Origin: G963701675 sp963701675
Lineage (GTDB): Bacteria > Planctomycetota > Planctomycetia > Gemmatales > Gemmataceae
Assembly (NCBI GenBank): GCA_963701675.1
Contig: OY969623.1
Location: 2,666,001-2,730,000, forward strand
Direction of reading: 5' to 3'
Length of the DNA stretch: 64,000 bases
The position numbers and the translations under genes are program-made. The notes beneath the pieces were generated by a model. That model saw only the letters and a program-made list of their open reading frames with translations, had not been told where the DNA came from and searched no databases. Shown piece after piece: positions 7,391-16,563 of the stretch; within the stretch, counting starts at the first letter, position 1; each line of letters opens with the position of its first letter.

Positions 7391-7594
7391 TCAATTCTTC
7401 GGTGCTTGTTCAGAGATAGTTTGGATGAGATGACGGATGTCTTCAGCCCGCCAAGCGGTGCATCGCGGCGAGAGCTTCACCGACTTCGGATAACGACCCG
7501 ATTTGACGCCTTTCCACCACGTCGCTTTGCAGACTGGAACGACGCTTAAGACTTGGGGTAAGCGTACGAACCCCGTTTCTGGAATGTCGTGCAT
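7391..7594 (-). CDS. AlpA-type excisionase/transcription regulator (67 aa)
   Basis: Small winged-helix-type DNA-binding protein. RLPQVLSVVPVCKATWWKGVKSGRYPKSVKLSPRCTAWR is the classic AlpA pattern: a recognition helix around WWKGVKSGRYP, then a turn ending with TAWRAEDI. AlpA-like proteins activate int expression or act as excision factors on P4-type islands. The frame is open 23 codons further upstream, but the ATG at 7594 is preceded by AAGGAGGCTGTT and starts the conserved part. It is next to, and in the same direction as, the integrase. Confidence 0.85.
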   Translation of the reverse strand: MHDIPETGFVRLPQVLSVVPVCKATWWKGVKSGRYPKSVKLSPRCTAWRAEDIRHLIQTISEQAPKN

Positions 7595-8036
7595 AACAGC
7601 CTCCTTGCTGTCATAGGTCCGAGTATAGCACGACTCGCACCCAAAAGTCTCGGAGAATCGCACTGGCTGCGGGTTTCCGCGACTTGTGCGATGCAGAAGA
7701 GTAAGAAGCCATGCCCTAACTGTTTCCCAGTCATTGCAATGACACTTCTTCGGGCCGGGCCGGTGCTTCTGGGCTCTTGATTCGCATTGTGGTCATTCAA
7801 GACGTGCGCTTTGGCGGCGTTTCATGCAATGGCGTTCAGCGCGTGTGAACAGGACCGCACCCCGGCAGCCAGAAATGGCGACGCTGCCAGCTACATTGAG
7901 GTAACCTCCCTGTGCAAGGCGGTTCCTACTCGACCTTTGCGGTCCCTGGGATCCGCTCATAAACCATGTTGACTGCTCCGCTGAAGATGCTCCCTCTGGG
8001 ACAATTTGTAACGGCACTTGCCGGAACCGGCGGCTG
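7595..8036. other. Intergenic, no gene seen
   Basis: About 440 bp between the AlpA-type gene and the promoter block of the SH3 protein. All reading frames are short and unlike known proteins. Confidence 0.4.
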
Positions 8037-8077
8037 GCGAAATGTTCAGTCACGTTGTGCCGACCAACGATACAATC
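8037..8077 (+). promoter_or_regulatory. Promoter block of SH3/deaminase cassette, copy 1
   Basis: The stretch beginning GCGAAATG and ending in TACAATC (-10-like box TACAAT at 8071-8076) recurs, with about two thirds of positions kept, at 53839-53878 upstream of the paralogous gene. Conservation outside the coding region indicates a functional promoter or operator that was duplicated with the cassette. The -35 position is unclear. Confidence 0.5.
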
Positions 8078-8143
8078 AAGAGATGCTGTTCGTGGATCTC
8101 GCCCGCAGTCGGGTAGTTCGGCCGTAAGAAAGGAGACGAAGTC

Positions 8144-8770
8144 ATGAAAGGAACCATGAAGTGGTTCTGGAACTTGAAGCCGCTGAACAGATTCTTTGTG
8201 TCTTCCAGCGCTGTCACGATCGTCGCCGCCCTGGTGACATTGGCCGCGTTCGGTTTCCAGCTTGCCGATAGAAACTGGTCCGGATCGAACGCCTCCGCAA
8301 TCGGGCCGTTAGCAACAAATCTCGATGCGCAAATTCCGGGTTTGGACAACCATCGACGAGTTCAGCCGAGCGCGCGGTACAACGGGGTTCACATCGATGG
8401 AGATAACTCTGGGTCGGCGAACAGCATTAATCTCGGGGACGGGAATAAGAACAATATCATTGCTCCCGGCGGCAAAGTGGATGTGCATCTTGGCACTACC
8501 GAGCCCAAACACGAGTACGTGACCGAACACGAAGGTGCCGGCGCATTGCTCATGAAAAAGCCCGATTTTCGCGCTTATTTGACGGCAACGACCCTGGGGG
8601 AAGGCGAGACGCTTGGCCGATGCGTCAATGGAACGCCAGTGAAGATTCTCGAAGAGAAGTCCGGATCGGCGGAGAGTCCGCCATGGCTAAAGGTCGAGAT
8701 CTTGGACGGAAAGTACAAAGGGACGGTTGCATGGGCCCTGCAACCGTCGGTACGAAAGCCGCGATCGTGA
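8144..8770 (+). CDS. Membrane-anchored SH3-domain protein, copy 1
   Basis: 208-aa protein with a short cytoplasmic start (MKGTMKWFWNLKPLNRF), one membrane segment at about residues 18-40, and a Gly/Asn/Asp-rich repeat-like stretch at about 82-112 (GVHIDGDNSGSANSINLGDG and the following NKNNIIAPGGKVDVHLG). The C-terminal bacterial-SH3-like domain spans about 140-200 (CVNGTPVKILEE, WLKVEILDGKYKGTVAWAL). A paralogue of nearly equal length is at 53942-54562, so this is a repeated cassette. The ribosome binding site is AAAGGAGACGAAGTC. The following sequence (8773-8942) is a decayed relative of the deaminase-like gene that follows the other copy. The anchor plus SH3 suggests a peripheral binding partner, but the ligand is unknown. 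Confidence 0.75.
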   Translation: MKGTMKWFWNLKPLNRFFVSSSAVTIVAALVTLAAFGFQLADRNWSGSNASAIGPLATNLDAQIPGLDNHRRVQPSARYNGVHIDGDNSGSANSINLGDGNKNNIIAPGGKVDVHLGTTEPKHEYVTEHEGAGALLMKKPDFRAYLTATTLGEGETLGRCVNGTPVKILEEKSGSAESPPWLKVEILDGKYKGTVAWALQPSVRKPRS

Positions 8771-8772
8771 AC

Positions 8773-8942
8773 CCGATGGGCAATGGGTGGAGGATCGGTT
8801 ATTCGAGAATGACGAGGGCGGTCATGCGGAGGAGAACACTTTGCGCGGGAGTTGGCCGCCTAACCGGGAATGGCTAGATAAACGCCAGCACTGGGCACGA
8901 TGGCCGCGATCCGGGAGAACCACAAGGATCTTCGCCATCTAG
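8773..8942 (+). pseudogene. Remnant of deaminase-like gene
   Basis: In one frame this stretch reads VEDRLFENDEGGHAEENTLR, closely matching HDRVFESDDEGHAEENLLR in the gene at 54572. The HAEEN motif is the zinc/catalytic HAE of deaminase-fold proteins. The start and the C-terminal zinc-binding part are missing, so only the first catalytic motif survives. It follows the SH3 protein exactly as in the second cassette. Confidence 0.6.
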
Positions 8943-9013
8943 CTCAATGACGGCGACTGCCGCGTGCGCAGTCCGTTGGACGACCCACCAGCTTTTACAT
9001 GAGGAGACGTTCG

Positions 9014-10006
9014 ATGAAGACGCTTGCCCGATCCATCTTTCTCGTTGCGGCCATCGCCGGCACGCCGCCGGCCATGGCCCAGGACGCGCCGAAGCTCCGC
9101 TTCGCAGCCTTAAACATCGAGTGGCTAGGTAACCCGGAACAACGGTCCGGGCCAGCCAAGAATGTCGCTCAGGACCCCAAGGACATCGCCCAGTATATCA
9201 AAGCGAGCGAAGTGGCAATTCTCGCACTCGAAGAGATTAGCGACGATGACGGAGATCCCGTCCAGCGGACTAACAAAACCCTGAATAAGGCATTCGCCGA
9301 ATTGAACGCCGGAGGCCAAGCGAACTGGAAGCACCGACTCTTCCCGAAACACAAGCATGCCGAGGATTCGGACTGGCAGATGACCGGAATCGCTTGGAAC
9401 GAGGCCGTGGTCAAACCCGTGGCCGGTAAGACAAGGACGGCAGATGGCTATCGGCTAAAACTCAAAGTACCGGACGGGTTGTCAGTCGGCACGCCCGAAA
9501 AGCCAGCGTTCGAACGCTGGGCCACTGCCATGAAGTTCTCGGCCGGGGAGGGGAAGACCGATGTGGTCGTGATCCCGCTTCACTTGAAGTCGAATCGACC
9601 TGCATTTCCCGATCAGGATGTGGCTAAGCAGCGAGAAGTGGAGGTCGGAATGCTACTCACGGCCTTAGCCGACGTGCGGTCGGAATTCAGCGACGACGAC
9701 TTCGTCTTGCTGGGCGACATCAACACGCAAAACAAGGAGGAGAAAGCGGTCAAGGCGTTCACGGCGGCCGGGTATTTGGATCAGAACACGATGGACGAGC
9801 CCACCTACGTAGGCGGGTCATTTCAAAGCCCGTTCGATCGCGCGTTCGTTCCCAACTCGGCTGGCAACGCGAAGGCAAAGGAGTTCGCCAACCCCAAGTT
9901 CGACGTGTTCAAGCATCCGATCATGAACGCCGAAGAGTACCGAAAGAAAGTGTCAGACCACCGCATGATCCGGCTAACCATCGAGGTATTAGCGGACGAC
10001 GATTAG
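9014..10006 (+). CDS. Secreted endonuclease/exonuclease/phosphatase-family protein
   Basis: 330-aa protein with a signal peptide (MKTLARSIFLVAAIAGTPPAMAQ) followed by an EEP (DNase I-like) domain. Hallmarks in order are LRFAALNIEWLG near the mature N-terminus (metal-binding Asn), LALEEI (catalytic Glu), VVVIPLHLKSNRP (catalytic His), DFVLLGDINTQNKE (GD-N motif) and KVSDHRMIRL (terminal SDH). All core residues are present, so it is likely an active extracellular nuclease or phosphodiesterase. I choose the second ATG (9014) because AGGAGA lies 6 nt before it and it begins the signal peptide. It is transcribed away from the integrase region. The substrate cannot be deduced. Confidence 0.85.
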   Translation: MKTLARSIFLVAAIAGTPPAMAQDAPKLRFAALNIEWLGNPEQRSGPAKNVAQDPKDIAQYIKASEVAILALEEISDDDGDPVQRTNKTLNKAFAELNAGGQANWKHRLFPKHKHAEDSDWQMTGIAWNEAVVKPVAGKTRTADGYRLKLKVPDGLSVGTPEKPAFERWATAMKFSAGEGKTDVVVIPLHLKSNRPAFPDQDVAKQREVEVGMLLTALADVRSEFSDDDFVLLGDINTQNKEEKAVKAFTAAGYLDQNTMDEPTYVGGSFQSPFDRAFVPNSAGNAKAKEFANPKFDVFKHPIMNAEEYRKKVSDHRMIRLTIEVLADDD

Positions 10007-10267
10007 GCAGATCGCCATCTCCGATTTTCTCACGGGCACCGCAACCGACTTATGTAAGACCGCGTAGAGTATTTCACGGTGCTGAAGTGCGTATCGTGAG
10101 GATGTCGGCTTTATGAAAAAGCCTTGAAATGCCACCGGCGCGCCACCCGTCGGCGGTCCAGGAGTTTTTTCTTGGCCGTCCTGTAACTTTCTGGTCTCTC
10201 GAACGGCCTCGATGGTCTGAACGCAACTTCCTGTCTGGCTTAACGATTTCCAGTCGAAGGGGCACAC

Positions 10268-10408
10268 GATCGGCTTAGCCGTTCCTTGTTGGACTTCGCC
10301 CGCTTGATGGACACATTCGACCAACACCAGGTCTCCTTCGTCTCTGTGACGCAACAGTTCAATACCGCCCAGTCGATGGGCCGGTTGGTGTTGAATGTGC
10401 CATCCTGA
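10268..10408 (+). pseudogene. Serine recombinase (resolvase) fragment
   Basis: Forty-six codons read DRLSRSLLDFARLMDTFDQH followed by QVSFVSVTQQFNTAQSMGRL, the middle of the catalytic domain of a large serine recombinase, and end in a premature TGA. The nucleophile Ser region and the C-terminal DNA-binding part are missing on either side. It is a remnant of a lost phage or transposon integrase at the right edge of the island. Confidence 0.75.
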
Positions 10409-10457
10409 GCGCTGCCGCATCGACGTGCTGCTGCCGCTCTTGGGACGACCTGGCATT

Positions 10458-12230
10458 TCATTTCAGCGGGGCGTCGAAATCGGTGCTCATGCCAATCGGG
10501 AAACCCGGATGCACGTCCAGCGAGGGAGGCACACTGAAGCTTACTTTGAACCTGTGGGATGTTCCCGAAGGTTGCGTTTTCGAAGTGGCGAATTCATCGA
10601 ACGCGCTAATCATGACGCCCCTAACAAGATTCATCTGTCCCCTATCGCCTTGTTGAGATAACACGAGGCCTTTTTCACTGAGCGTAATTGCCATAGGAGT
10701 CCTAACTAGCCGTCGATTCGGCGACCGAGACGCTTGCACCTCGAATGCGCCTACATCGACTGTGCCGTTGAACCGATTAAAGGTTCCCTTCCGCTCATCT
10801 GTGGTGATCTCGACGGGAACATGGGCATTGAGGCCGGAGTTAACGGCCACACTTAAAGGAGCCAGAGCAATCGTTTCCGGATAATAGGTGAAACCAACAA
10901 TTCCGCCGTAATCCCCCAGAGGGAGCAACTTGAGCATCATTGCGGTCTGGTTGATCTTGTCCTCGGGTGGTTCGTATCCGGACCCTCCCGTTATGTCGCC
11001 GAACACGTTGTATCCGCTGACACCAGGTCCGCCACTCGCAAACGCACCGAAGACGTTAGGTCCCCCCGTCCCCGCCGTGTTATTTCCCACGATCGTGTTG
11101 TAAAGCCTGACGAGGCCGATGGCACTGGTGGCTATTCCCCCTCCTCCTTCTTCCGCAGAATTGTTGGCAATCGTGCAGTTACGGAGGTTAACCGTGGTTC
11201 CCGTAGTTATACCACCTCCGCCTGAAACTGCGGAGTTGCCGGAAAATGTGCTATTGGTCACGTCACCGTTATTGAGGAATAGCCCGCCATACCCGCCCTC
11301 GGAGTTACCCTCGTTGTAGCTGAATGTGCTATTCGTAATCGTCGCGCCGCTGGCAGCCATACCGCCGCCGGTGTTCAGCGTAATTGTGGAATAGTCCATT
11401 TCCACACCGGCGCCAACCACACTTTCTATGCCGCCTCCAAAGCCTAATAGCCCCACGGAATTTCGAGCGACTAGGCTAGCAGAGAGAGTCAGGCCGCCGG
11501 CGTTGAAGATTCCACCGCCTGCGAAAAACACGTTACCCCCAAACGTGTTGGTAAACACGTTGTCGGATATACTGCTGTGATTAATAGTCAAAATGGACTC
11601 TTCTTCATTGTAAATCCCGCCCCCCAGTGCCTGGAATTGGAATGTGCCATCGCTTTCTCCTTGGTTGAACCGGACGAACGAGTTGTTGATGGTAAGACTG
11701 CCCCCATTGATACCCCCATTGAAAATCCCCACTCCTCGCGTGTTGAAGGTCTTACTCCTGTGGTCGCGTATGTCACATTCAATAAGGGTCAAAAAGCCAA
11801 GATTCCTGATACCGGCGCCTTCGCTTTCCGATGAGGGCAACAGGCCGTTTGAGATAGTCAATTTTCGAAAAATAACATTCGGCTCTTCGATCATCTGTTG
11901 AGGAATGTGAAAAATTCGGAACTGCCTGGGCCCGAAGCGTCGGATGTCTATTTGAGGGATGCCGCCCGATAGGGGCGGGCCGTTGATGGTGACGCTCTTC
12001 TCAACTACTAGTTCTCCCGACGTCAATCGAATAAACCCGCCCGAGAGTTCTGGTGCGAAGTCGATGATGCCCCCCGCTGGAGTGTCCACAAGTGCTTGCC
12101 GAAGTGAACCTTCTCCGGAATCATTGCCGTTTGTCACGGTGGTTGGCACGCAACGAACTTCCAGTCGCTCAAGTTTCGGACGAACGAAGTTTCGAAACAG
12201 CCTTGCCATTGATCGAGCATTGACCGACAT
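10458..12230 (-). CDS. Planctomycete extracellular beta-helix protein (590 aa)
   Basis: The N-terminus carries the planctomycete export signature (RPKLERLEVRCVPT, residues ~18-31). It is followed by GNDSGEGSLRQALVDTPAGG, the conserved start of proteins with a right-handed parallel beta-helix of the polymorphic-outer-membrane/CSLREA type. Many GGGI...N...F.N coils follow at about residues 130-400 (GGGIYNEEESILTINHSSIS, GGGIFNAGGLTLSASLVARN, GGGITTGTTVNLRNCTIANN). The C-terminal part has VDVGAFEVQASRSPNRRLV. The protein is probably displayed or secreted. A related protein with the same plan lies at 31414-33051. No catalytic residues were recognised. Confidence 0.82.
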   Translation of the reverse strand: MSVNARSMARLFRNFVRPKLERLEVRCVPTTVTNGNDSGEGSLRQALVDTPAGGIIDFAPELSGGFIRLTSGELVVEKSVTINGPPLSGGIPQIDIRRFGPRQFRIFHIPQQMIEEPNVIFRKLTISNGLLPSSESEGAGIRNLGFLTLIECDIRDHRSKTFNTRGVGIFNGGINGGSLTINNSFVRFNQGESDGTFQFQALGGGIYNEEESILTINHSSISDNVFTNTFGGNVFFAGGGIFNAGGLTLSASLVARNSVGLLGFGGGIESVVGAGVEMDYSTITLNTGGGMAASGATITNSTFSYNEGNSEGGYGGLFLNNGDVTNSTFSGNSAVSGGGGITTGTTVNLRNCTIANNSAEEGGGGIATSAIGLVRLYNTIVGNNTAGTGGPNVFGAFASGGPGVSGYNVFGDITGGSGYEPPEDKINQTAMMLKLLPLGDYGGIVGFTYYPETIALAPLSVAVNSGLNAHVPVEITTDERKGTFNRFNGTVDVGAFEVQASRSPNRRLVRTPMAITLSEKGLVLSQQGDRGQMNLVRGVMISAFDEFATSKTQPSGTSHRFKVSFSVPPSLDVHPGFPIGMSTDFDAPLK

Positions 12231-13571
12231 CTCAGACTCCTTTAGGGAAGTACAGCTGAAACAACAAGGGTGGCGCCAAGTGGTAACAAATCACTCTCAC
12301 TAATCCGATTTGTTTCGGCGATAAGTCGTTGTAACGATGACCCTTGGGAAACTCATTTCTAGTCCTCCACATCAAAAAAAAACGGCCTGCAAACGAGGTC
12401 TGAATGACTGCCGCGCATGTAGAGAGTGAGAGTCCCTATAGTTAAAGGGTGATTTCAAGCCAAAACCGGACGCGCGATTTTGGGATTTCCTCAGATTTTC
12501 AAGAATGAGGAGCTGATGAGAATGTTCAAGGACCCCTCGCTGGCAAATATTCCTGAGTTTTTGCGATTGTCATTAAGCGGCACCTCCTATTTCAGGTGCA
12601 ATTTGTCCGCCAAACGGCGGCTACATTCGCGTGATCGCTCAAGAACGGGTACCGCACAAATTGAAAACCCGTGTCCCGCATTCGAGCCCCGTGCAGGAGA
12701 CATATCTGCGCACCTGTAGGCATTTCGATCAATTTCGCGGCCAGACCGAGCGGAGTTGTTGGCATGGCTAATGAGAATCTTGATCAACTGTTTGCTGAAC
12801 ATGCTTCGGCAACCACAGTTCTGCAAGTCGCGCATCAAGCTCGCCAAAGGTCAGCCGAGGGGCGAATCTTGAACACCGCTCGAATTCGAATCCGGTCGTC
12901 GTCACCTTCCTCGCGTGATTGTGACTCGCGCGGCCTAATGCAAACGAGCGAGGGAATTTTCTTGCGCCCCTCCGCGCAATCCGTCGACAACTCTCTCGGA
13001 CCGAAACGGGAAACCGGCGATTATTCCAGTGAACGCACGTGCGCAAATGTCGTTGAGCCACTTTACCGCGAACTCAAAAAACGGGACGTGAAGGGCCTTC
13101 TGAACATGTACTGGATCGCATGGAAGGAGTCATTCTCGACCAGGGTCCGGACATGGGACGAATCGCCAGCATTGCGGCATCCGCCGGCCGAACCACTATT
13201 GGGCGCGAAAAGGCACGGTTGGGAGTGGGAGCCTGATCGTTTGGATTAGGTTGCCGCTGATCAAGGTTAGCGCTGCCGGAGTGATAAAGTCTAGGTGCGG
13301 GTAACCGGCAGTCAGTTTGTTGCGCACATCACCGTCGCCACATCCGGCGATAGACGGCTTCCAGTTGCCTGACGAAACCGATTTCCGCCGGGAACTTTGC
13401 AACCTGACAATTCATAAGGGTCCATTAAAGTTTGTTGGGGTTTAGGCTGTCCGGGTTGCCCAATATGGCTTCCATTGGTCGCCGTATTGGGACCTGATAC
13501 GAAGAACGAGCAAGAGGACGAACAGGTGTGGAAGGTTAACGTGTTTTGATCAGCGAGATCAATTCGTTAGA
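12231..13571. other. Long intergenic region without a supported gene
   Basis: 1.3 kb between two divergent/parallel surface-protein genes. A plus-strand frame at 12671-13249 is open for 192 codons, but its composition (many Arg, Ser and Pro, no conserved segment) looks like chance. Near 12373-12384 there is an A-rich run. I see no repeat array and no RNA gene. Confidence 0.45.
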
Positions 13572-15089
13572 TCAATTCACTAGAACCGCATTGAGTGTAA
13601 ACAACTCGTCCAGTATATCACTCGAGTCGCTGCGGAGGTCCATCGGAAGCAATCGAGTCTGAGTTGCCGACGTCGTGCCAGCTTTCGTTGCGGATGCCAC
13701 GGTATCGGCGTTGAAGACCCAGCCCCGATTCGAAGCGAGCACAACATTCGTTGTCGGCGAAGACGTTACGGCGAACTCCGCGAAAGTGGTAGGTGCCCTC
13801 TGGATCTTGTCGCTCCGGGAGACGGCTGCTTGGCAGGCCGCGCAGTTGCAGCCGCCGAGCTTGCTGGTATTTTCGTGACCCTGAGCACTATCGCTGCTGT
13901 TACGTTCAATCCGGTCAATCATGGCCAGCCCTCCGCCCGCCGAAATGGGATTGCCGTTCGTTGACTGGGTATTTGGTGTCGCCTGCGAGGGAAGCTTTTC
14001 ACCGCCGAAGCTCATCCCGATCGCATATTTTCCGGTGCCGAAAGGCGTACTGTCGGCAGCCTGCACCTTTACGTAGATGATTTGGCCCGGAGATACCTTG
14101 TCGGCTAACGTGACGGTTTGAGTCTGACCGTACTGTCCCGCCCCGTTGGCGGTTCCGAGAATCGTCGACTGATTTGCGGCGTACACGGTGACCTTCGGCG
14201 CCAATAAGCTCAAACCCTCGCTCTGGGCGCTGACTTGGATGACGTTGACCGTCCCAGCGGGCAACGTGACCTTGAAGAAGTCCACGTCCGAATTGGCAGT
14301 AATGTCGCGGTTCTCCCGCAGTACGGTAAGATTGGTTTGAATGTGTTGCGTGATGTCGGTCGCCGCCGCAATAGAATCGTTGCCGCCGTTGGCGTCATTC
14401 CAATCCGCGGTGCGGGGGGAGCCCGCGCTGTAGATGGAGCGAATTCCGTAAATGTCATCCCAGTCGATTCCGGTTTTGGCTCCCGCGTATGCGGAATACA
14501 TCGTCGAATGGATCACGCCGCTATGCAGCAGTCCCAAGGCGTGACCAAACTCATGGGACGCTACCGTGAAGAGGTCGTAAGTGGTTCCGATGTTCCACGT
14601 CTGGCCCGTGTTGAAGGCAATGTCGCCGGCGATTGAATAATTGTTCACCGGCGGAGGGGCAAATGCCATCCCCAACGTGGAAGTTCCGAAGTGGTAACCG
14701 CCGATTCGGATATCGCCGAAACCGGCATCACCTTGCTGGTACGCGCCGGCGCCGCTCGGGGCACCGTTGTCTGACACCACGACAAAGTTCAGGTTGGTGT
14801 TCTTAGCGTAGACTTGGGCCGCCTTCAGAATCTGATTTTGCCACATGGCCGGCGATCCGAATCGGGCGTCCAGCGTCGCAAACAGATCGCTTTTGACACC
14901 GCCGAGGTCGGTTCCGTCCGGCATGAAGCTGATGCTGACCATCTGCGACGACGGCCATAGGTTGCCGGATACGCTGTAAGGTACCGCCCGGGTCTCCAGT
15001 TCTTCCATGCGGAGCCTCACGCGGTGTTCAAGGGCCGATCGGGAATTCTTCCTTGCGAACCACATTGCTGCACCTGCACCAGGAACCAT
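13572..15089 (-). CDS. Matrixin-type zinc metalloprotease, planctomycete extracellular
   Basis: The product from ATG 15089 is about 505 aa. The export signature RVRLRMEELETRAVPYS is at residues ~24-40. A matrixin-like catalytic domain spans about 50-210, with the zinc motif HEFGHALGLLH at 179-189 followed by MYSAYAGAKTGIDWDDIYGI containing the Met-turn. A linker and a pre-peptidase C-terminal-like beta domain follow (DVDFFKVTLPAGTVNVIQVS, ~290-390), then a low-complexity tail containing CNCAACQAA. The frame is open to 15341, but the upstream part has no coding character. ATG 15065 is an alternative start. It is a likely secreted endopeptidase that degrades proteins outside the cell. Confidence 0.85.
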   Translation of the reverse strand: MVPGAGAAMWFARKNSRSALEHRVRLRMEELETRAVPYSVSGNLWPSSQMVSISFMPDGTDLGGVKSDLFATLDARFGSPAMWQNQILKAAQVYAKNTNLNFVVVSDNGAPSGAGAYQQGDAGFGDIRIGGYHFGTSTLGMAFAPPPVNNYSIAGDIAFNTGQTWNIGTTYDLFTVASHEFGHALGLLHSGVIHSTMYSAYAGAKTGIDWDDIYGIRSIYSAGSPRTADWNDANGGNDSIAAATDITQHIQTNLTVLRENRDITANSDVDFFKVTLPAGTVNVIQVSAQSEGLSLLAPKVTVYAANQSTILGTANGAGQYGQTQTVTLADKVSPGQIIYVKVQAADSTPFGTGKYAIGMSFGGEKLPSQATPNTQSTNGNPISAGGGLAMIDRIERNSSDSAQGHENTSKLGGCNCAACQAAVSRSDKIQRAPTTFAEFAVTSSPTTNVVLASNRGWVFNADTVASATKAGTTSATQTRLLPMDLRSDSSDILDELFTLNAVLVN

Positions 15090-15551
15090 TATTCTGAAAA
15101 CCGGAGCCTCCACTTCTTCCCTAGTTAGTAAGTGCGGAAAGCAGGTCGATTGCTGACACCTGTTCCGAAAAAAATAGACAGATTTCTGGTAATTCAGTCC
15201 TTCGACAGCGCTCCCTTCAGGGCGTAGGCGTTCGGCTATGCTCAGCTCGCCGATTTGCAATGGTTGAAGTGGATCGGCGATTTTTGTGCACACGTGTATA
15301 GTTGCATCGGCAATGATTCGACAGGCAAGGGCCACAACCAAGGTTCGCGACTGAATGGAGCGAGCCGTGCCCGTGTTTTCTTTTGAGCGAACTTGTCATC
15401 GAACTCGCCAGTGCGTATTGCTTGGAAAGAAGTGCTAGTGCCGATTTCCAAACGGAAGGCCAGGCTGCCGCCGCCTCCATCATCGCCTTTCAGTGACTTT
15501 GGTACGTGTTCACCAGTCTGGTACGCATTTGAGCGGGCAGGTCGGCAATTC
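15090..15551. other. Intergenic, no gene seen
   Basis: Leader region of the metalloprotease and space up to the next small gene. Open frames here are extensions or shadows only. No clear promoter was identified. Confidence 0.4.
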
Positions 15552-15806
15552 TTACTCCATTTTCTTTTCCCAAAAGTAGGCGTGGATATTCATGTTGCGG
15601 CCGTCACAGTAACGAATCGCGCCTTTAGGTGACAAATCGCTGCGCAAGCAATATCGTCTCGCCAATTCTAACGCGACTACTTCAACAATACGGCCGGTAT
15701 ACCCTGGGTCGTGCGCGTCATGGAGCGAGTCGCATCCTTTGTCATCTTCGTTGAATACTGGCAGCCCATAAAACTCGTGTAACGACGCGTATTGCGATTC
15801 CGTCAT
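15552..15806 (-). CDS. Hypothetical small protein (84 aa)
   Basis: Unrecognised soluble protein with balanced amino-acid use and a plausible globular pattern (SLHEFYGLPVFNEDDKGCDS, GRIVEVVALELARRYCLR, YCDGRNMNIHAYFWEKKME). It is divergently arranged with the XRE-type regulator at 15870, sharing the 63-bp gap between them, so the regulator may control it. There is no signal peptide or membrane segment. The frame could be fortuitous, but the divergent pairing supports it. Confidence 0.55.
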   Translation of the reverse strand: MTESQYASLHEFYGLPVFNEDDKGCDSLHDAHDPGYTGRIVEVVALELARRYCLRSDLSPKGAIRYCDGRNMNIHAYFWEKKME

Positions 15807-15834
15807 GGCGCTTCCCGTAGGCGAAGAGTCTGCA

Positions 15835-15863
15835 TTGCAATCCCGTAAATATCATAATATACT
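15835..15863 (+). promoter_or_regulatory. Promoter of XRE regulator, probably leaderless
   Basis: TTGCAA (15835-15840), a 17-bp spacer and TATACT (15858-15863) form a good sigma-70-type promoter. The -10 box ends only 6 nt before the ATG at 15870, so transcription would start at or next to the start codon and the mRNA would have no leader. No Shine-Dalgarno is present, in agreement with that. The AT-rich core (ATATCATAATATA) could serve as operator for the divergent pair. Confidence 0.5.
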
Positions 15864-15869
15864 CACAGC

Positions 15870-16085
15870 ATGAGCAAGGCTAGGCTCACGTCCGTGATGA
15901 AGCGTGTACGCGCCGCGTTCGACCAGTCCGGGCTGTCCCTTGAAGAGGTTGGCGAGCGGATGGGCCGCAAGGCGACAGCCCGGCAATCGGCTTGGCAATT
16001 TTTGAATAAGACCGCTGATCCACGTCTGTCGATGCTGATTCGGTTCGCAGATGCTGTCGGCGTGGATGTGAAGGCTTTATTGTAA
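15870..16085 (+). CDS. XRE-family helix-turn-helix regulator (71 aa)
   Basis: The whole protein is one HTH domain: helices around VMKRVRAAFDQSG, LSLEEVGERMG (first HTH helix) and ATARQSAWQFLNKT (recognition helix), then DPRLSMLIRFADAVGVDVKALL, the typical end of XRE domains. Such small single-domain proteins act as repressors in phages, restriction systems and toxin-antitoxin loci. It is divergent from the 84-aa protein at 15552-15806, which would be its natural target. The start is fixed by the promoter that abuts the ATG. Confidence 0.8.
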   Translation: MSKARLTSVMKRVRAAFDQSGLSLEEVGERMGRKATARQSAWQFLNKTADPRLSMLIRFADAVGVDVKALL

Positions 16086-16302
16086 TCACACCGTCGTTTT
16101 TGGTACTGCGCACAAAATCAGATGCCGGACCCCTGCGGACATCCTTGCTCGCGGCGGCATCATTGTCAAGCACCCCGTTGTCGATTCGCCGCCCGATAAG
16201 GTGCGCGGCCTCGTACGCCAACCCGGCGTGTGACCGTCGTCATTTTCGTCCGACGCTGCTTCTATGTAGAACCGAACCCGCCGCAAAAATCGAGGAATTG
16301 CT

Positions 16303-16563
16303 ATGAACCAATCTGCACTGGAACTCTACAAGCTCAACTGGGGCGCCCTCAGTTCGCAATACACGAGGCTCCTGACCCGGTTCAATTATTTCTTAACCGT
16401 GGAGACGGCATTATTCGGTTTCGTTGGATGGCTTCTGTTTGAGCGACACCAACGTATTGGCCGCGAAACTCGTTGCGCTGCTGGGATGTTCAAGATCGGT
16501 ATTCTGTGGGTCATGATGTTGGCTTTACGCGCGGACTGGCTTACGCAGTTTGTGCTTCCTTGA
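16303..16563 (+). CDS. Possible truncated membrane protein (86 aa)
   Basis: The frame begins after GAGGAATTGCT with ATG and reads MNQSALELYKLNWGALSSQY, then LTRFNYFLTVETALFGFVGWLLF, which looks like the soluble start and first membrane segment of a small two-to-four-TM family similar to the protein at 56006-56542 (AFNYFLVIVVLLATALG). After residue ~50 the sequence stops looking like a protein, and another frame shows a possible continuation, so the gene is probably broken. It is far from certain that a functional product is made. Confidence 0.4.
   Translation: MNQSALELYKLNWGALSSQYTRLLTRFNYFLTVETALFGFVGWLLFERHQRIGRETRCAAGMFKIGILWVMMLALRADWLTQFVLP

Noticed and set aside
9989..10456. Minus-strand open frame of 155 codons
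   Set aside because: It is antisense to the resolvase fragment, which has clear family similarity, and has no features of its own.
12671..13249. Plus-strand open frame of 192 codons
   Set aside because: Arg/Ser/Pro-rich, no recognisable domain, and the protein-like feel is absent. I list the region as intergenic.
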